Positions 11,116 through 25,994 of a stretch of 64,000 bases of DNA are shown piece after piece. This DNA is from Elmis aenea. Its lineage: Eukaryota; Arthropoda; Insecta; Coleoptera; Elmidae. The translations under genes were made by a program, and so were the position numbers. Every line of letters starts with the position of its first letter. The first letter of the stretch is position 1. Under the pieces are notes generated by a model. That model was not told the DNA's origin, did not search any database, and saw nothing but the letters and a program-made list of their open reading frames with translations. The stretch spans positions 3,658,001 to 3,722,000 of the forward strand of contig OX393579.1 of NCBI GenBank assembly GCA_947652605.1, in the 5' to 3' direction.

Positions 11116-14100
11116 GAGCTGGTTTTAATTTTTAATAATTTCCTAAAAATACCGTGCTTTAGTTAATACATATGTTCCTTGAGCGACTATTTCTAAACAA
11201 TTTTAATTATTGATTTGTATATAACAGGATCAGTTTATCCATCGCCTCTTTACATGAATACAATTGTTTTGCATATGTCTTTCAATAAGCTGGTTTTAAT
11301 TTTTAATAATATCCTAAAAATACCGTGCTTTAGTTAATACATATGTTCCTTGAGCGACTATTTCTAAACAATTTTAATTATTGATTTGTATATCACAGGA
11401 ACAGTTTATCCATCGCCTCTTTACATGAATACAATTGTTTTGCATATGTCTTTCAATGAGCTGGTTTTAATTTTTAATAATTTCCTAAAAATACAGTGCT
11501 TTAGTTAATACATATGTTCCTTGAGCGACTATTTCTAAACAATTTTAATTATTGATTTGTATATGACAGGAACAGTTTATCCATCGCCTTTTTACATGAA
11601 TACAATTGTTTTGCATATGTCTTTCAATGAGCTGGTTTTAATTTTTAATAATGTCTTAAAAATACCGTGCTTTAGTTAATACATATGTTCCTTGAGCGAC
11701 TATTTCTAAACAATTTTAATTATTGATTTGTATATCACAGGAACAGTTTATCCATCGCCTCTTTACATGAATACAATTGTTTTGCATATGTCTTTCAATG
11801 AGCTGGTTTTAATTTTTAATTATTTCCTAAAAATACCTTGCTTTAGTTAATACATATGTTCCTTGAGCGACTATTTCGAAACAATTTTAATTATTGATTT
11901 GTATATCACAGGAACAGTTTATCCTTCGCATCTTTACATGAAAAAAATTGTTTTGCATATGTCTTTCAATGAGCTGGTTTTAATTTTTAATAATTTCCTA
12001 AAAATACCGTGCTTTAGTTAATACATATGTTCCTTGAGCGACTATTTCGAAACAATTTTAATTATTGATTTGTATATCACAGGATCAGTTTATCCATCGC
12101 CTCTTTACATGAATACAATTGTTTTGCATATGTCTTTCAATGAGCTGGTTTTAATTTTTAATAATTTCCTAAAAATACCGTGCTTTAGTTAATACATATG
12201 TTCCTTGAGCGACTATTTCTAAACAATTTTAATTATTGATTTGTATATCACAGGAACAGTTTATCCATCGCCTCTTTACATGAATACAATTGTTTTGCAT
12301 ATGTCTTTCAATGAGCTGGTTTTAATTTTTAATAATTTCCTAAAAATACCGTGCTTTAGTTAATACATATGTTCCTTGAGCGACTATTTCGAAACAATTT
12401 TAATTATTGATTTGTATATCACAGGAACAGTTTATCCATCGCCTCTTTACATGAATACAATTGTTTTGCATATGTCTTTCAATGAGCTGGTTTTAATTTT
12501 TAATAATTTCCTAAAAATACCGTGCTTTAGTTTATACATATGTTCCTTGAGCGACTATTTCTAAACAATTTTAATTATTGATTTGTATATCACAGGAACA
12601 GTTTATCCATCGCCTCTTTACATGAATACAATTGTTTTGCATATGTCTTTCGATGAGCTGGTTTTAATTTTTAATAATTTCCTAAAAATACCGTGCTTTA
12701 GTTAATACATATGTTCCTTGAGCGTCTATTTCTAAACAATTTTAATTATTGATTTGTATATCACAGGAACAGTTTATCCATCGCCTCTTTACATGAATGC
12801 AATTGTTTCGCATATGTCTTTCAATAAGTTGGTTTTAATTTTTAATAATTTCCTAAAAATACCGTGCTTTAGTTAATACATATATTCCTTGAGCGACTAT
12901 TTCGAAACAATTTTAATTATTGATTTGTATATCACAGGAACAGTTTATCCTTCGCATCTTTACATGAAAAAAATTGTTTTGCATATGTCTTTCAATGAGC
13001 TGGTTTTAATTTTTAATAATTTCCTAAAAATACCGTGCTTTAGTTAATACATATGTTCCTTGAGCGACTATTTCGAAACAATTTTAATTATTGATTTGTA
13101 TATCACAGGAACAGTTTATCCTTCGCATCTTTACATGAAAAAAATTGTTTTGCATATGTCTTTCAATGAGCTGGTTTTAATTTTTAATAATTTCCTAAAA
13201 ATACCGTGCTTTAGTTAATACATATGTTCCTTGAGCGACTATTTCGAAACAATTTTAATTATTGATTTGTATATCACAGGAACAGTTTATCCATCGCCTC
13301 TTTACATGAATACAATTGTTTTGCATATGTCTTTCAATGAGCTGGTTTTAATTTTTAATAATTTCCTAAAAATACCGTGCTTTAGTTAATACATATGTTC
13401 CTTGAGCGACTATTTCTAAACAATTTTAATTATTGATTTGTATATCACAGGAACAGTTTATCCATCGCCTCTTTACATGAATACAATTGTTTTGCATATG
13501 TCTTTCAATGAGCTGGTTTTAATTTTTAATAATTTCCTAAAAATACCGTGCTTTAGTTAATACATATGTTCCTTGAGCGACTATTTCGAAACAATTTTAA
13601 TTATTGATTTGTATATCACAGGAACAGTTTATCCATCGCCTCTTTACATGAATACAATTGTTTTGCATATGTCTTTCAATGAGCTGGTTTTAATTTTTAA
13701 TAATTTCCTAAAAATACCGTGCTTTAGTTAATACATATGTTCCTTGAGCGACTATTTCTAAACAATTTTAATTATTGATTTGTATATCACAGGAACAGTT
13801 TATCCATCGCCTCTTTACATGAATACAATTGTTTTGCATATGTCTTTCAATGAGCTGGTTTTAATTTTTAATAATTTCCTAAAAATACCGTGCTTTAGTT
13901 AATACATATGTTCCTTGAGCGACTATTTCGAAACAATTTTAATTATTGATTTGTATATCACAGAAACAGTTTATCCATCGCCTCTTTACATGAATACAAT
14001 TGTTTTGCATATGTCTTTCAATGAGCTGGTTTTAATTTTTAATAATTTCCTAAAAATACCGTGCTTCAGTTAATACATATGTTCCTTGAGCGACTATTTC

Positions 14101-16929
14101 GAAACTAATTCAATTATTGATTTGTATATCACAGGAACAGTTTATCCATCGCCTCTTTACATGAATACAATTGTTTTGCATATGTCTTTCAATGAGCTGG
14201 TTTTAATTTTTAATAATTTCCTAAAAATACCGTGCTTTAGTTAATACATATGTTCCTTAAGCGACTATTTCGAAACAATTTTAATTATTGATTTGTATAT
14301 TACAGGAACAGTTTATCTATCGCCTCTTTACATGAATACAATTGTTTTGCATATGTCTTTCAATGAGCTGGTTTTAATTTTTAATAATTTCCTAAAAATA
14401 CCGTGCTTTAGTTAATACATATGTTCCTTGAGCGACTATTTCAAAACAATTTTAATTATTGATTTGTATATCACAGGAACAGTTTATCCATCGCCTCTTT
14501 ACATGAATACAATTGTTTTGCATATGTCTTTTAATGAGCTGGTTTTAATTTTTAATAATTTCCTAAAAATACCGTGCTTTAGTTAATACATATGTTCCTT
14601 GAGCGACTATTTCGAAACAATTTTAATTATTGATTTGTATATCACTGGAACAGTTTATCCATCGCTTTTTTACATGAATACAATTGTTTTGCATATGTCT
14701 TTCAATGAGCTGGTTTTAATTTTTAATAATTTCCTAAAAATACCGTGCTTTAGTTAATACATATGTTCCTTGAGCGACTATTTCTGAACAATTTTAATTA
14801 TTGATTTGTATATCAAAGGAACAGTTTATCCATCGCCTTTTTACATGAATACAATTGTTTTGCATATGTCTTTCAAAGAGCTGGTTTTAATTTTTAATAA
14901 TTTCCTAAAAATACCGTGCTTTAGTTAATACATATGTTCCTTGAGCGACTATTTCGTAACAATTTTAATTATTGATTTGTATATCACAGGAACAGTTTAT
15001 CCATCGCCTCTTAACATGAATACAATTGTTTTGCATATGTCTTTCAATGAGCTGGTTTTAATTTTTAATAATTTCCTAAAAATACCGTGCTTTAGTTAAT
15101 ACATATGTTCCTTGAGCGACTATTTCGAAACAATTTTAATTATTGATTTGTATATCACAGGAACAGTTTATCCATCGCCTCTTTACATGAATACAATTGT
15201 TTTGCATATGTCTTTCAATGAGCTGGTTTTAATTTTTAATAATTTCCTAAAAATACCATGCTTTAGTTAATACATATGTTCCTTGAGCGACTATTTCGAA
15301 ACAATTTCAATTATTGATTTGTATATCACAGGAACAGTTTATCCATCGCCTCTTTACATGAATACAATTGTTTTGCATATGTCTTTCAATGAGCTGGTTT
15401 TAATTTTTAATAATTTCCTAAAAATACCGTGCTTTAGTTAATACATATGTTCCTTGAGCGATTATTTCTGAACAATTTTAATTATTGATTTGTATATCAC
15501 AGGAACAGTTTATTCATCGCCTCTTTACATGAATACAATTGTTTTGCATATGTCTTTCAATGAGCTGGTTTTAATTTTTAATGATTTCCTAAAAATACCG
15601 TGCTTTAGTTAATACATATGTTCCTTGAGCGACTATTTCTGAACAATTTTAATTATTGATTTGTATATCACAGGAACAGTTTATCCATCGCCTCTTTACA
15701 TGAATACAATTGTTTTGCATATGTCTTTCAATGAGCTGGTTTTAATTTTTAATAATTTCCTAAAAATACCGTGCTTTAGTTAATACATATGTTCCTTGAG
15801 CGACTATTTCGAAACAATTTCAATTATTGATTTGTATATCACAGGAACAGTTTATCCATCGCCTCTTTACATGAATACAATTGTTTTGCATATGTCTTTC
15901 AATGAGCTGGTTTTAATTTATAATAATTTTCTAAAAATACCGTGCTTTAGTTAATACATATGTTCCTTGAGCGACTATTTCTGAACAATTTTAATTATTG
16001 ATTTGTATATCACAGGAACAGTTTATCCATCGCCTCTTTACATGAATACAATTGTTTTGCATATGTCTTTCAATGAGCTGGTTTTAATTTTTAATAATTT
16101 CCTAAAAATATCGTGCTTTAGTTAATACATATGTTCCTTGGGTGACTATTTCTAAACAATTTTAATTATTGATTGGTATGTCACAGGAACAGTTTATCCA
16201 TCGCCTCTTTACATGAATACAATTGTTTTGCATATGTCTTTCAATGAGCTGGTTTTAATTTTTAATAATTTCCTAAAAATACCGTGCTTTAGTTAATACA
16301 TATGTTCCTTAAGCGACTATTTCGAAACAATTTTAATTATTGATTTTTATATCACAGAAACAGTTTATCCATCGCCTCTTTACATGAATACAATTGTTTT
16401 GCATATGTCTTTCAATGAGCTGGTTTTAATTTTTAATAATTTCCTAAAAATACCGTGCTTTAGTTAATACATATGTTCCTTGAGCGACTATTTCGAAACA
16501 ATTTTAATTATTGATTTTTATATCACAGAAACAGTTTATCCATCGCCTCTTTACATGAATACAATTGTTTTGCATATGTCTTTCAATGAGCTGGTTTTAA
16601 TTTTTAATAATTTCCTAAAAATACCGTGCTTTAGTTAATACATATGTTCCTTGAGCGACTATTTCGAAACAATTTTAATTATTGATTTTTATATCACAGA
16701 AACAGTTTATCCATCGCCTCTTTACATGAATACAATTGTTTTGCATATGTCTTTCAATGAGCTGGTTTTAATTTTTAATAATTTTCTAAAAATACCGTGC
16801 TTTAGTTAATACATATGTTCCTTGAGCGACTATTTCGAAACAATTTTAATTATTGATTTGTATATCACAGAAACAGTTTATCCATCGCTTCTTTACATGA
16901 ATACAATTGTTTTGCATATGTCTTTCAAT
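11116..16929 (+). repeat. 34-monomer HOR (5,814 bp), copy A
   Basis: A unit of 34 monomers followed by a close copy. Marker pairs 5,814 apart are ataacagg (11,221 and 17,035), ataccttg (11,833 and 17,647), gaaactaattc (14,101 and 19,915), ttttaatttata (15,911 and 21,725) and ggtgac (16,141 and 21,955). Near the end (16,246-16,758) three adjacent monomers all carry gatttttat with cagaaac, a local triplication. Differences from copy B include ggatcag at about 12,083, tttattcatcg at about 15,510, and gtttatac at about 12,530 where copy B has gttattac. Confidence 0.92.
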
Positions 16930-19900
16930 GAGCTGGTTTTAATTTTTAATGATTTCCCAAAAATACCGTGCTTTAGTTAATACATATGTTCCTTGAGCGA
17001 CTATTTCTAAACAATTTTAATTATTGATTTGTATATAACAGGATCAGTTTATCCATCGCCTCTTTACATGAATACAATTGTTTTGCATATGTCTTTCAAT
17101 AAGCTGGTTTTAATTTTTAATAATTTCCTAAAAATACCGTGCTTTAGTTAATACATATGTTCCTTGAGCGACTATTTCGAAACAATTTTAATTATTGATT
17201 TGTATATCACAGGAACAGTTTATCCATCGCCTCTTTACATGAATACAATTGTTTTGCATATGTCTTTCAATGAGCTGGTTTTAATTTTTAATAATTTCCT
17301 AAAAATACAGTGCTTTAGTTAATACATATGTTCCTTGAGCGACTATTTCTAAACAATTTTAATTATTGATTTGTATATGACAGGAACAGTTTATCCATCG
17401 CCTTTTTACATGAATACAATTGTTTTGCATATGTCTTTCAATGAGCTGGTTTTAATTTTTAATAATGTCTTAAAAATACCGTGCTTTAGTTAATACATAT
17501 GTTCCTTGAGCGACTATTTCTAAACAATTTTAATTATTGATTTGTATATCACAGGAACAGTTTATCCATCGCCTCTTTACATGAATACAATTGTTTTGCA
17601 TATGTCTTTCAATGAGCTGGTTTTAATTTTTAATTATTTCCTAAAAATACCTTGCTTTAGTTAATACATATGTTCCTTGAGCGACTATTTCGAAACAATT
17701 TTAATTATTGATTTGTATATCACAGGAACAGTTTATCCTTCGCATCTTTACATGAAAAAAATTGTTTTGCATATGTCTTTCAATGAGCTGGTTTTAATTT
17801 TTAATAATTTCCTAAAAATACCGTGCTTTAGTTAATACATATGTTCCTTGAGCGACTATTTCTAAACAATTTTAATTATTGATTTGTATATCACAGGAAC
17901 AGTTTATCCATCGCCTCTTTACATGAATACAATTGTTTTGCATATGTCTTTCAATGAGCTGGTTTTAATTTTTAATAATTTCCTAAAAATACCGTGCTTT
18001 AGTTAATACATATGTTCCTTGAGCGACTATTTCTAAACAATTTTAATTATTGATTTGTATATCACAGGAACAGTTTATCCATCGCCTCTTTACATGAATA
18101 CAATTGTTTTGCATATGTCTTTCAATGAGCTGGTTTTAATTTTTAATAATTTCCTAAAAATACCGTGCTTTAGTTAATACATATGTTCCTTGAGCGACTA
18201 TTTCGAAACAATTTTAATTATTGATTTGTATATCACAGGAACAGTTTATCCATCGCCTCTTTACATGAATACAATTGTTTTGCATATGTCTTTCAATGAG
18301 CTGGTTTTAATTTTTAATAATTTCCTAAAAATACCGTGCTTTAGTTATTACATATGTTCCTTGAGCGACTATTTCTAAACAATTTTAATTATTGATTGGT
18401 ATATCACAGGAACAGTTTATCCATCGCCTCTTTACATGAATACAATTGTTTTGCATATATCTTTCAATGAGCTGGTTTTAATTTTTAATAATTTCCTAAA
18501 AATACCGTGCTTTAGTTAATACATATGTTCCTTGAGCGTCTATTTCTAAACAATTTTAATTATTGATTTGTATATCACAGGAACAGTTTATCCATCGCCT
18601 CTTTACATGAATGCAATTGTTTCGCATATGTCTTTCAATAAGTTGGTTTTAATTTTTAATAATTTCCTAAAAATACCGTGCTTTAGTTAATACATATATT
18701 CCTTGAGCGACTATTTCGAAACAATTTTAATTATTGATTTGTATATCACAGGAACAGTTTATCCTTCGCATCTTTACATGAAAAAAATTGTTTTGCATAT
18801 GTCTTTCAATGAGCTGGTTTTAATTTTTAATAATTTCCTAAAAATACCGTGCTTTAGTTAATACATATGTTCCTTGAGCGACTATTTCGAAACAATTTTA
18901 ATTATTGATTTGTATATCACAGGAACAGTTTATCCTTCGCATCTTTACATGAAAAAAATTGTTTTGCATATGTCTTTCAATGAGCTGGTTTTAATTTTTA
19001 ATAATTTCCTAAAAATACCGTGCTTTAGTTAATACATATGTTCCTTGAGCGACTATTTCGAAACAATTTTAATTATTGATTTGTATATCACAGGAACAGT
19101 TTATCCATCGCCTCTTTACATGAATACAATTGTTTTGCATATGTCTTTCAATGAGCTGGTTTTAATTTTTAATAATTTCCTAAAAATACCGTGCTTTAGT
19201 TAATACATATGTTCCTTGAGCGACTATTTCTAAACAATTTTAATTATTGATTTGTATATCACAGGAACAGTTTATCCATCGCCTCTTTACATGAATACAA
19301 TTGTTTTGCATATGTCTTTCAATGAGCTGGTTTTAATTTTTAATAATTTCCTAAAAATACCGTGCTTTAGTTAATACATATGTTCCTTGAGCGACTATTT
19401 CGAAACAATTTTAATTATTGATTTGTATATCACAGGAACAGTTTATCCATCGCCTCTTTACATGAATACAATTGTTTTGCATATGTCTTTCAATGAGCTG
19501 GTTTTAATTTTTAATAATTTCCTAAAAATACCGTGCTTTAGTTAATACATATGTTCCTTGAGCGACTATTTCTAAACAATTTTAATTATTGATTTGTATA
19601 TCACAGGAACAGTTTATCCATCGCCTCTTTACATGAATACAATTGTTTTGCATATGTCTTTCAATGAGCTGGTTTTAATTTTTAATAATTTCCTAAAAAT
19701 ACCGTGCTTTAGTTAATACATATGTTCCTTGAGCGACTATTTCGAAACAATTTTAATTATTGATTTGTATATCACAGAAACAGTTTATCCATCGCCTCTT
19801 TACATGAATACAATTGTTTTGCATATGTCTTTCAATGAGCTGGTTTTAACTTTTAATAATTTCCTAAAAATACCGTGCTTCAGTTAATACATATGTTCCT

Positions 19901-22743
19901 TGAGCGACTATTTCGAAACTAATTCAATTATTGATTTGTATATCACAGGAACAGTTTATCCATCGCCTCTTTACATGAATACAATTGTTTTGCATATGTC
20001 TTTCAATGAGCTGGTTTTAATTTTTAATAATTTCCTAAAAATACCGTGCTTTAGTTAATACATATGTTCCTTAAGCGACTATTTCGAAACAATTTTAATT
20101 ATTGATTTGTATATTACAGGAACAGTTTATCTATCGCCTCTTTACATGAATACAATTGTTTTGCATATGTCTTTCAATGAGCTGGTTTTAATTTTTAATA
20201 ATTTCCTAAAAATACCGTGCTTTAGTTAATACATATGTTCCTTGAGCGACTATTTCAAAACAATTTTAATTATTGATTTGTATATCACAGGAACAGTTTA
20301 TCCATCGCCTCTTTACATGAATACAATTGTTTTGCATATGTCTTTTAATGAGCTGGTTTTAATTTTTAATAATTTCCTAAAAATACCGTGCTTTAGTTAA
20401 TACATATGTTCCTTGAGCGACTATTTCGAAACAATTTTAATTATTGATTTGTATATCACTGGAACAGTTTATCCATCGCTTTTTTACATGAATACAATTG
20501 TTTTGCATATGTCTTTCAATGAGCTGGTTTTAATTTTTAATAATTTCCTAAAAATACCGTGCTTTAGTTAATACATATGTTCCTTGAGCGACTATTTCTG
20601 AACAATTTTAATTATTGATTTGTATATCAAAGGAACAGTTTATCCATCGCCTTTTTACATGAATACAATTGTTTTGCATATGTCTTTCAAAGAGCTGGTT
20701 TTAATTTTTAATAATTTCCTAAAAATACCGTGCTTTAGTTAATACATATGTTCCTTGAGCGACTATTTCGTAACAATTTTAATTATTGATTTGTATATCA
20801 CAGGAACAGTTTATCCATCGCCTCCTAACATGAATACAATTGTTTTGCATATGTCTTTCAATGAGCTGGTTTTAATTTTTAATAATTTCCTAAAAATACC
20901 GTGCTTTAGTTAATACATATGTTCCTTGAGCGACTATTTCGAAACAATTTTAATTATTGATTTGTATATCACAGGAACAGTTTATCCATCGCCTCTTTAC
21001 ATGAATACAATTGTTTTGCATATGTCTTTCAATGAGCTGGTTTTAATTTTTAATAATTTCCTAAAAATACCATGCTTTAGTTAATACATATGTTCCTTGA
21101 GCGACTATTTCGAAACAATTTCAATTATTGATTTGTATATCACAGGAACAGTTTATCCATCGCCTCTTTACATGAATACAATTGTTTTGCATATGTCTTT
21201 CAATGAGCTGGTTTTAATTTTTAATAATTTCCTAAAAATACCGTGCTTTAGTTAATACATATGTTCCTTGAGCGATTATTTCTGAACAATTTTAATTATT
21301 GATTTGTATATCACAGGAACAGTTTATCCATCGCCTCTTTACATGAATACAATTGTTTTGCATATGTCTTTCAATGAGCTGGTTTTAATTTTTAATGATT
21401 TCCTAAAAATACCGTGCTTTAGTTAATACATATGTTCCTTGAGCGACTATTTCTGAACAATTTTAATTATTGATTTGTATATCACAGGAACAGTTTATCC
21501 ATCGCCTCTTTACATGAATACAATTGTTTTGCATATGTCTTTCAATGAGCTGGTTTTAATTTTTAATAATTTCCTAAAAATACCGTGCTTTAGTTAATAC
21601 ATATGTTCCTTGAGCGACTATTTCGAAACAATTTCAATTATTGATTTGTATATCACAGGAACAGTTTATCCATCGCCTCTTTACATGAATACAATTGTTT
21701 TGCATATGTCTTTCAATGAGCTGGTTTTAATTTATAATAATTTTCTAAAAATACCGTGCTTTAGTTAATACATATGTTCCTTGAGCGACTATTTCTGAAC
21801 AATTTTAATTATTGATTTGTATATCACAGGAACAGTTTATCCATCGCCTCTTTACATGAATACAATTGTTTTGCATATGTCTTTCAATGAGCTGGTTTTA
21901 ATTTTTAATAATTTCCTAAAAATATCGTGCTTTAGTTAATACATATGTTCCTTGGGTGACTATTTCTAAACAATTTTAATTATTGATTGGTATGTCACAG
22001 GAACAGTTTATCCATCGCCTCTTTACATGAATACAATTGTTTTGCATATGTCTTTCAATGAGCTGGTTTTAATTTTTAATAATTTCCTAAAAATACCGTG
22101 CTTTAGTTAATACATATGTTCCTTGAGCGACTATTTCGAAACAATTTTAATTATTGATTTTTATATCACAGAAACAGTTTATCCATCGCCTCTTTACATG
22201 AATACAATTGTTTTGCATATGTCTTTCAATGAGCTGGTTTTAATTTTTAATAATTTCCTAAAAATACCGTGCTTTAGTTAATACATATGTTCCTTGAGCG
22301 ACTATTTCGAAACAATTTTAATTATTGATTTGTATATCACAGAAACAGTTTATCCATCGCCTCTTTACATGAATACAATTGTTTTGCATATGTCTTTCAA
22401 TGAGCTGGTTTTAATTTTTAATAATTTCCTAAAAATACCGTGCTTTAGTTAATACATATGTTCCTTGAGCGACTATTTCGAAACAATTTTAATTATTGAT
22501 TTTTATATCACAGAAACAGTTTATCCATCGCCTCTTTACATGAATACAATTGTTTTGCATATGTCTTTCAATGAGCTGGTTTTAATTTTTAATAATTTTC
22601 TAAAAATACCGTGCTTTAGTTAATACATATGTTCCTTGAGCGACTATTTCGAAACAATTTTAATTATTGATTTGTATATCACAGAAACAGTTTATCCATC
22701 GCCTCTTTACATGAATACAATTGTTTTGCATATGTCTTTCAAT
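16930..22743 (+). repeat. 34-monomer HOR (5,814 bp), copy B
   Basis: Second copy of the 11,116-16,929 unit. Its first monomer is a hybrid: the left part (aatgatttcccaaaa, about 16,950-16,965) matches the monomer at 22,744, and the right part (ataacaggatcag, 17,035) matches the monomer at 11,116. The exchange that made the duplication therefore lies within about 16,966-17,034, where the parents are indistinguishable. Differences include cctcctaac for cctcttaac at about 20,824, tttaacttttaat at about 19,846, and gatttgtat for gatttttat in one of the three monomers near 22,330. Confidence 0.92.
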
Positions 22744-25650
22744 GAGCTGGTTTTAATTTTTAATGATTTCCCAAAAATACCGTGCTTTAGTTAATACATA
22801 TGTTCCTTGAGCGACTATTTCTAAACAATTTTAATTATTGATTTGTATATCACAGGAACAGTTTATCCATCGCCTCTTTACATGAATACAATTGTTTTGC
22901 ATATGTCTTTCAATGAGCTGGTTTTAATTTTTAATAATTTCCTAAAAATACCGTGCTTTAGTTAATACATATGTTCCTGGAGCGACTATTTCGAAACAAT
23001 TTTAATTATTGATTTGTATATCACAGGAACAGTTTATCCATCGCCTGTTTACATGAATACAATTGTTTTGCATATATCTTTCAATGAGCTGGTTTTAATT
23101 TTTAATAATTTCCTAAAAATGCCGTGCTTTAGTTAATACATATGTTCCTTGAGCGACTATTTCTAAACAATTTTAATTATTGATTTGTATATCACAGGAA
23201 CAGTTTATCCATCGCCTCTTTACATAAATACAATTGTTTTGCATATGTCTTTCAATGAGCTGGTTTTAATTTTTAATAATTTCCTAAAAATACCGTGCTT
23301 TAGTTAATACATATGTTCCTTGAGCGACTATTTCTAAACAATTTTAATTATTGATTTGTATATCACAGGAACAGTTTATCCATCGCCTCTTTACATGAAT
23401 ACAATTGTTTTGCATATGTCTTTCAAAGAGCTGGTTTTAATTTTTAATAATTTCCTAAAAATACCGTGCTTTAGTTAATACATATGTTCCTTGAGCGACT
23501 ATTTCGAAACAATTTTAATTATTGATTTGTATATCACAGGAACAGTTTATCCATCGCCTCTTTACATGAATACAATTGTTTTGCATATATCTTTCAATGA
23601 GCTGGTTTTAATTTTTAATAATTTCCTAAAAATACCGTGCTTTAGTTAATACATATGTTCCTTGAGCGACTATTTCGAAACAATTTTAATTATTGATTTG
23701 TATATCACAGAAACAGTTTATCCATCGTCTCTTTACATGAATACAATTGTATTGCATATGTCTTTCAATGAGCTGGTTTTAATTTTTAATAATTTCCTAA
23801 AAATACCGTGCTTTAGTTAATACATATGTTCCTTGAGCGACTATTTCGAAACAATTTTAATTATTGATTTGTATATCACAGGACAAGTTTATCCTTCGCA
23901 TCTTTACATGAATACAATTGTTTTGCATATGTCTTTCAATGAGCTGGTTTTAATTTTTAATAATTTCCTAAAAATACCGTGCTTTAGTTAATACATATGT
24001 TCCTTGAGCGACTATTTTGAAACAATTTTAATTATTGATTTGTATATCACAGGAACAGTTTACCCATCGCCTCTTTATATGAATACAATTGTTTTGCATA
24101 TGTCTTTCAATGAGCTGGTTTTAATTTTTAATAATTTCCTAAAAATACCGTGCTTTAGTTAATACATATGTTCCTTGAGCGACTATTTCTAAACAATTTT
24201 AATTATTGATTGGTATATCACAGGAACAGTTTATCCATCGCCTCTTTACATGAATACAATTGTTTTGCATATATCTTTCAATCAGCTGGTTTTAATTTTT
24301 AATAATTTCCTAAAAATACCGTGCTTTAGTTAATACATATGTTCCTTGAGCGACTATGTCGAAACAATTTTAATTATTGATTTTTATATCACAGAAACAG
24401 TTTATCCATCGCCTCTTTACATGAATACAATTGTTTTGCATATGTCTTTCAATGAGCTGGTTTTAATTTTTAATGATTTCCTAAAAATACCGTGCTTTAG
24501 TTAATACATATGTTCCTTGAGCGACTATTTTTAAACAATTTTAATTATTGATTTGTATATCACAGGACAAGTTTATCCTTCGCATCTTTACATGAATACA
24601 ATTGTTTTGCATATGTCTTTCAATGAGCTGGTTTTAATTTTTAATAATTTCCTAAAAATACCGTGCTTTAGTTAATACATATGTTCCTTGAGCGACTATT
24701 TCTAAACAATTTTAATTATTGATTTGTATATCACAGGAACAGTTTATCCATCGCCTCTTTACATGAATACAATTGTTTTGCATATGTCTTTCAATGAGCT
24801 GGTTTTAATTTTTAATAATTTCTTAAAAATACCGTGCTTTAGTTAATACATATGTTTCTTGAGCGACTATTTCTAAACAATTTTAATTATTGATTTGTAT
24901 ATCACAGGAACAGTTTATCCATCGCCTCTTTACATGAATACAATTGTTTTGCATATGTCTTTCAAAGAGCTGGTTTTAATTTTTAATAATTTCCTAAAAA
25001 TACCGTGCTTTAGTTAATACATATGTTCCTTGAGCGACTATTTCGAAACAATTTTAATTATTGATTTGTATATTACAGGAACAGTTTATCTATCGCCTCT
25101 TTACATGTATACAATTGTTTTGCATATGTCTTTCAAAGAGCTGGTTTTAATTTTTAATAATTTCCTAAAAATACCGTGCTTTAGTTAATACATATGTTCC
25201 TTGAGCGACTATTTCGAAACAATTTTAATTATTGATTTGTATATCACAGGAACAGTTTATCCATCGCCTCTTTACATGAATACAATTGTTTTGCATATGT
25301 CTTTCAATGAGCTGGTTTTAATTTTTAATAATTTCCTAAAAATACCGTGCTTTAGTTAATACATATGTTCCTTGAGCGACTATTTCGAAATAATTTTAAT
25401 TATTGATTTGTATATCACAGGAACAGTTTATCCATCGCCTCTTTACATGAATACAATTGTTTTGCATATGTCTTTCAATGAGCTGGTTTTAATTTTTAAT
25501 AATTTCCTAAAAATACCGTGCTTTAGTTAAAACATATGTTCCTTGAGCGACTATTTCGAAACAATTTTAATTATTGATTTGTATATCACAGGAACAGTTT
25601 ATCCATCGCCTCTTTACATGAATACAATTGTTTTGCATATGTCTTTCAAT
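22744..25650 (+). repeat. Segment with a distant partner at 59.0-61.0 kb
   Basis: From about 22,960 to 24,960 the monomer order matches 59,045-61,045 at a constant offset of 36,085 (211 x 171 + 4, the 4 being the two TA insertions between them). Shared rare markers are cgcctgttt (23,046 and 59,131), cgtctcttt with tgtattgc (23,727 and 59,812), gactattttg (24,010 and about 60,095) and atgtttctt (24,852 and 60,937). At the monomer starting 24,796 this copy ends in aaagagctgg and skips the tatagattt monomer that the partner retains, so a one-monomer deletion is likely here. The tail, 24,967 onward, resembles 1,882 onward. Confidence 0.85.
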
Positions 25651-25877
25651 GAGCTGGTTTTAATTTTTAATAATTTCCTAAAAATACCGTGCTTTAGTTA
25701 ATACATATGTTCCTTAAGCGACTATTTCGAAACAATTTCAATTATTGATTTGTATATCACAGAAACAGTTTATCCATCGCCTCTTTACATGAATACAATT
25801 GTTTTGCATATGTCTTTCAATGAGCTGGTTTTAATTTTTAATAATTTCCTAAAAATACCGTGCTTTAGTTAATACAT

Positions 25878-25881
25878 ATAT
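25878..25881 (+). other. TA dinucleotide insertion in monomer (first copy)
   Basis: The usual aatacatatgttcc reads aatacatatatgttcc, adding one TA at monomer position about 58 and shifting the phase of all later monomers by 2. This and its copy at about 35,798 are the only net length changes I can account for in 374 units. Confidence 0.9.
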
Positions 25882-25994
25882 GTTCCTTGAGCGACTATTT
25901 CTAAACAATTTTAATTATTGATTTGTATATTACAGGAACAGTTTATCCATCGCTTCTTTACATGAATACAATTGTTTTGCATATGTCTTTCAAT

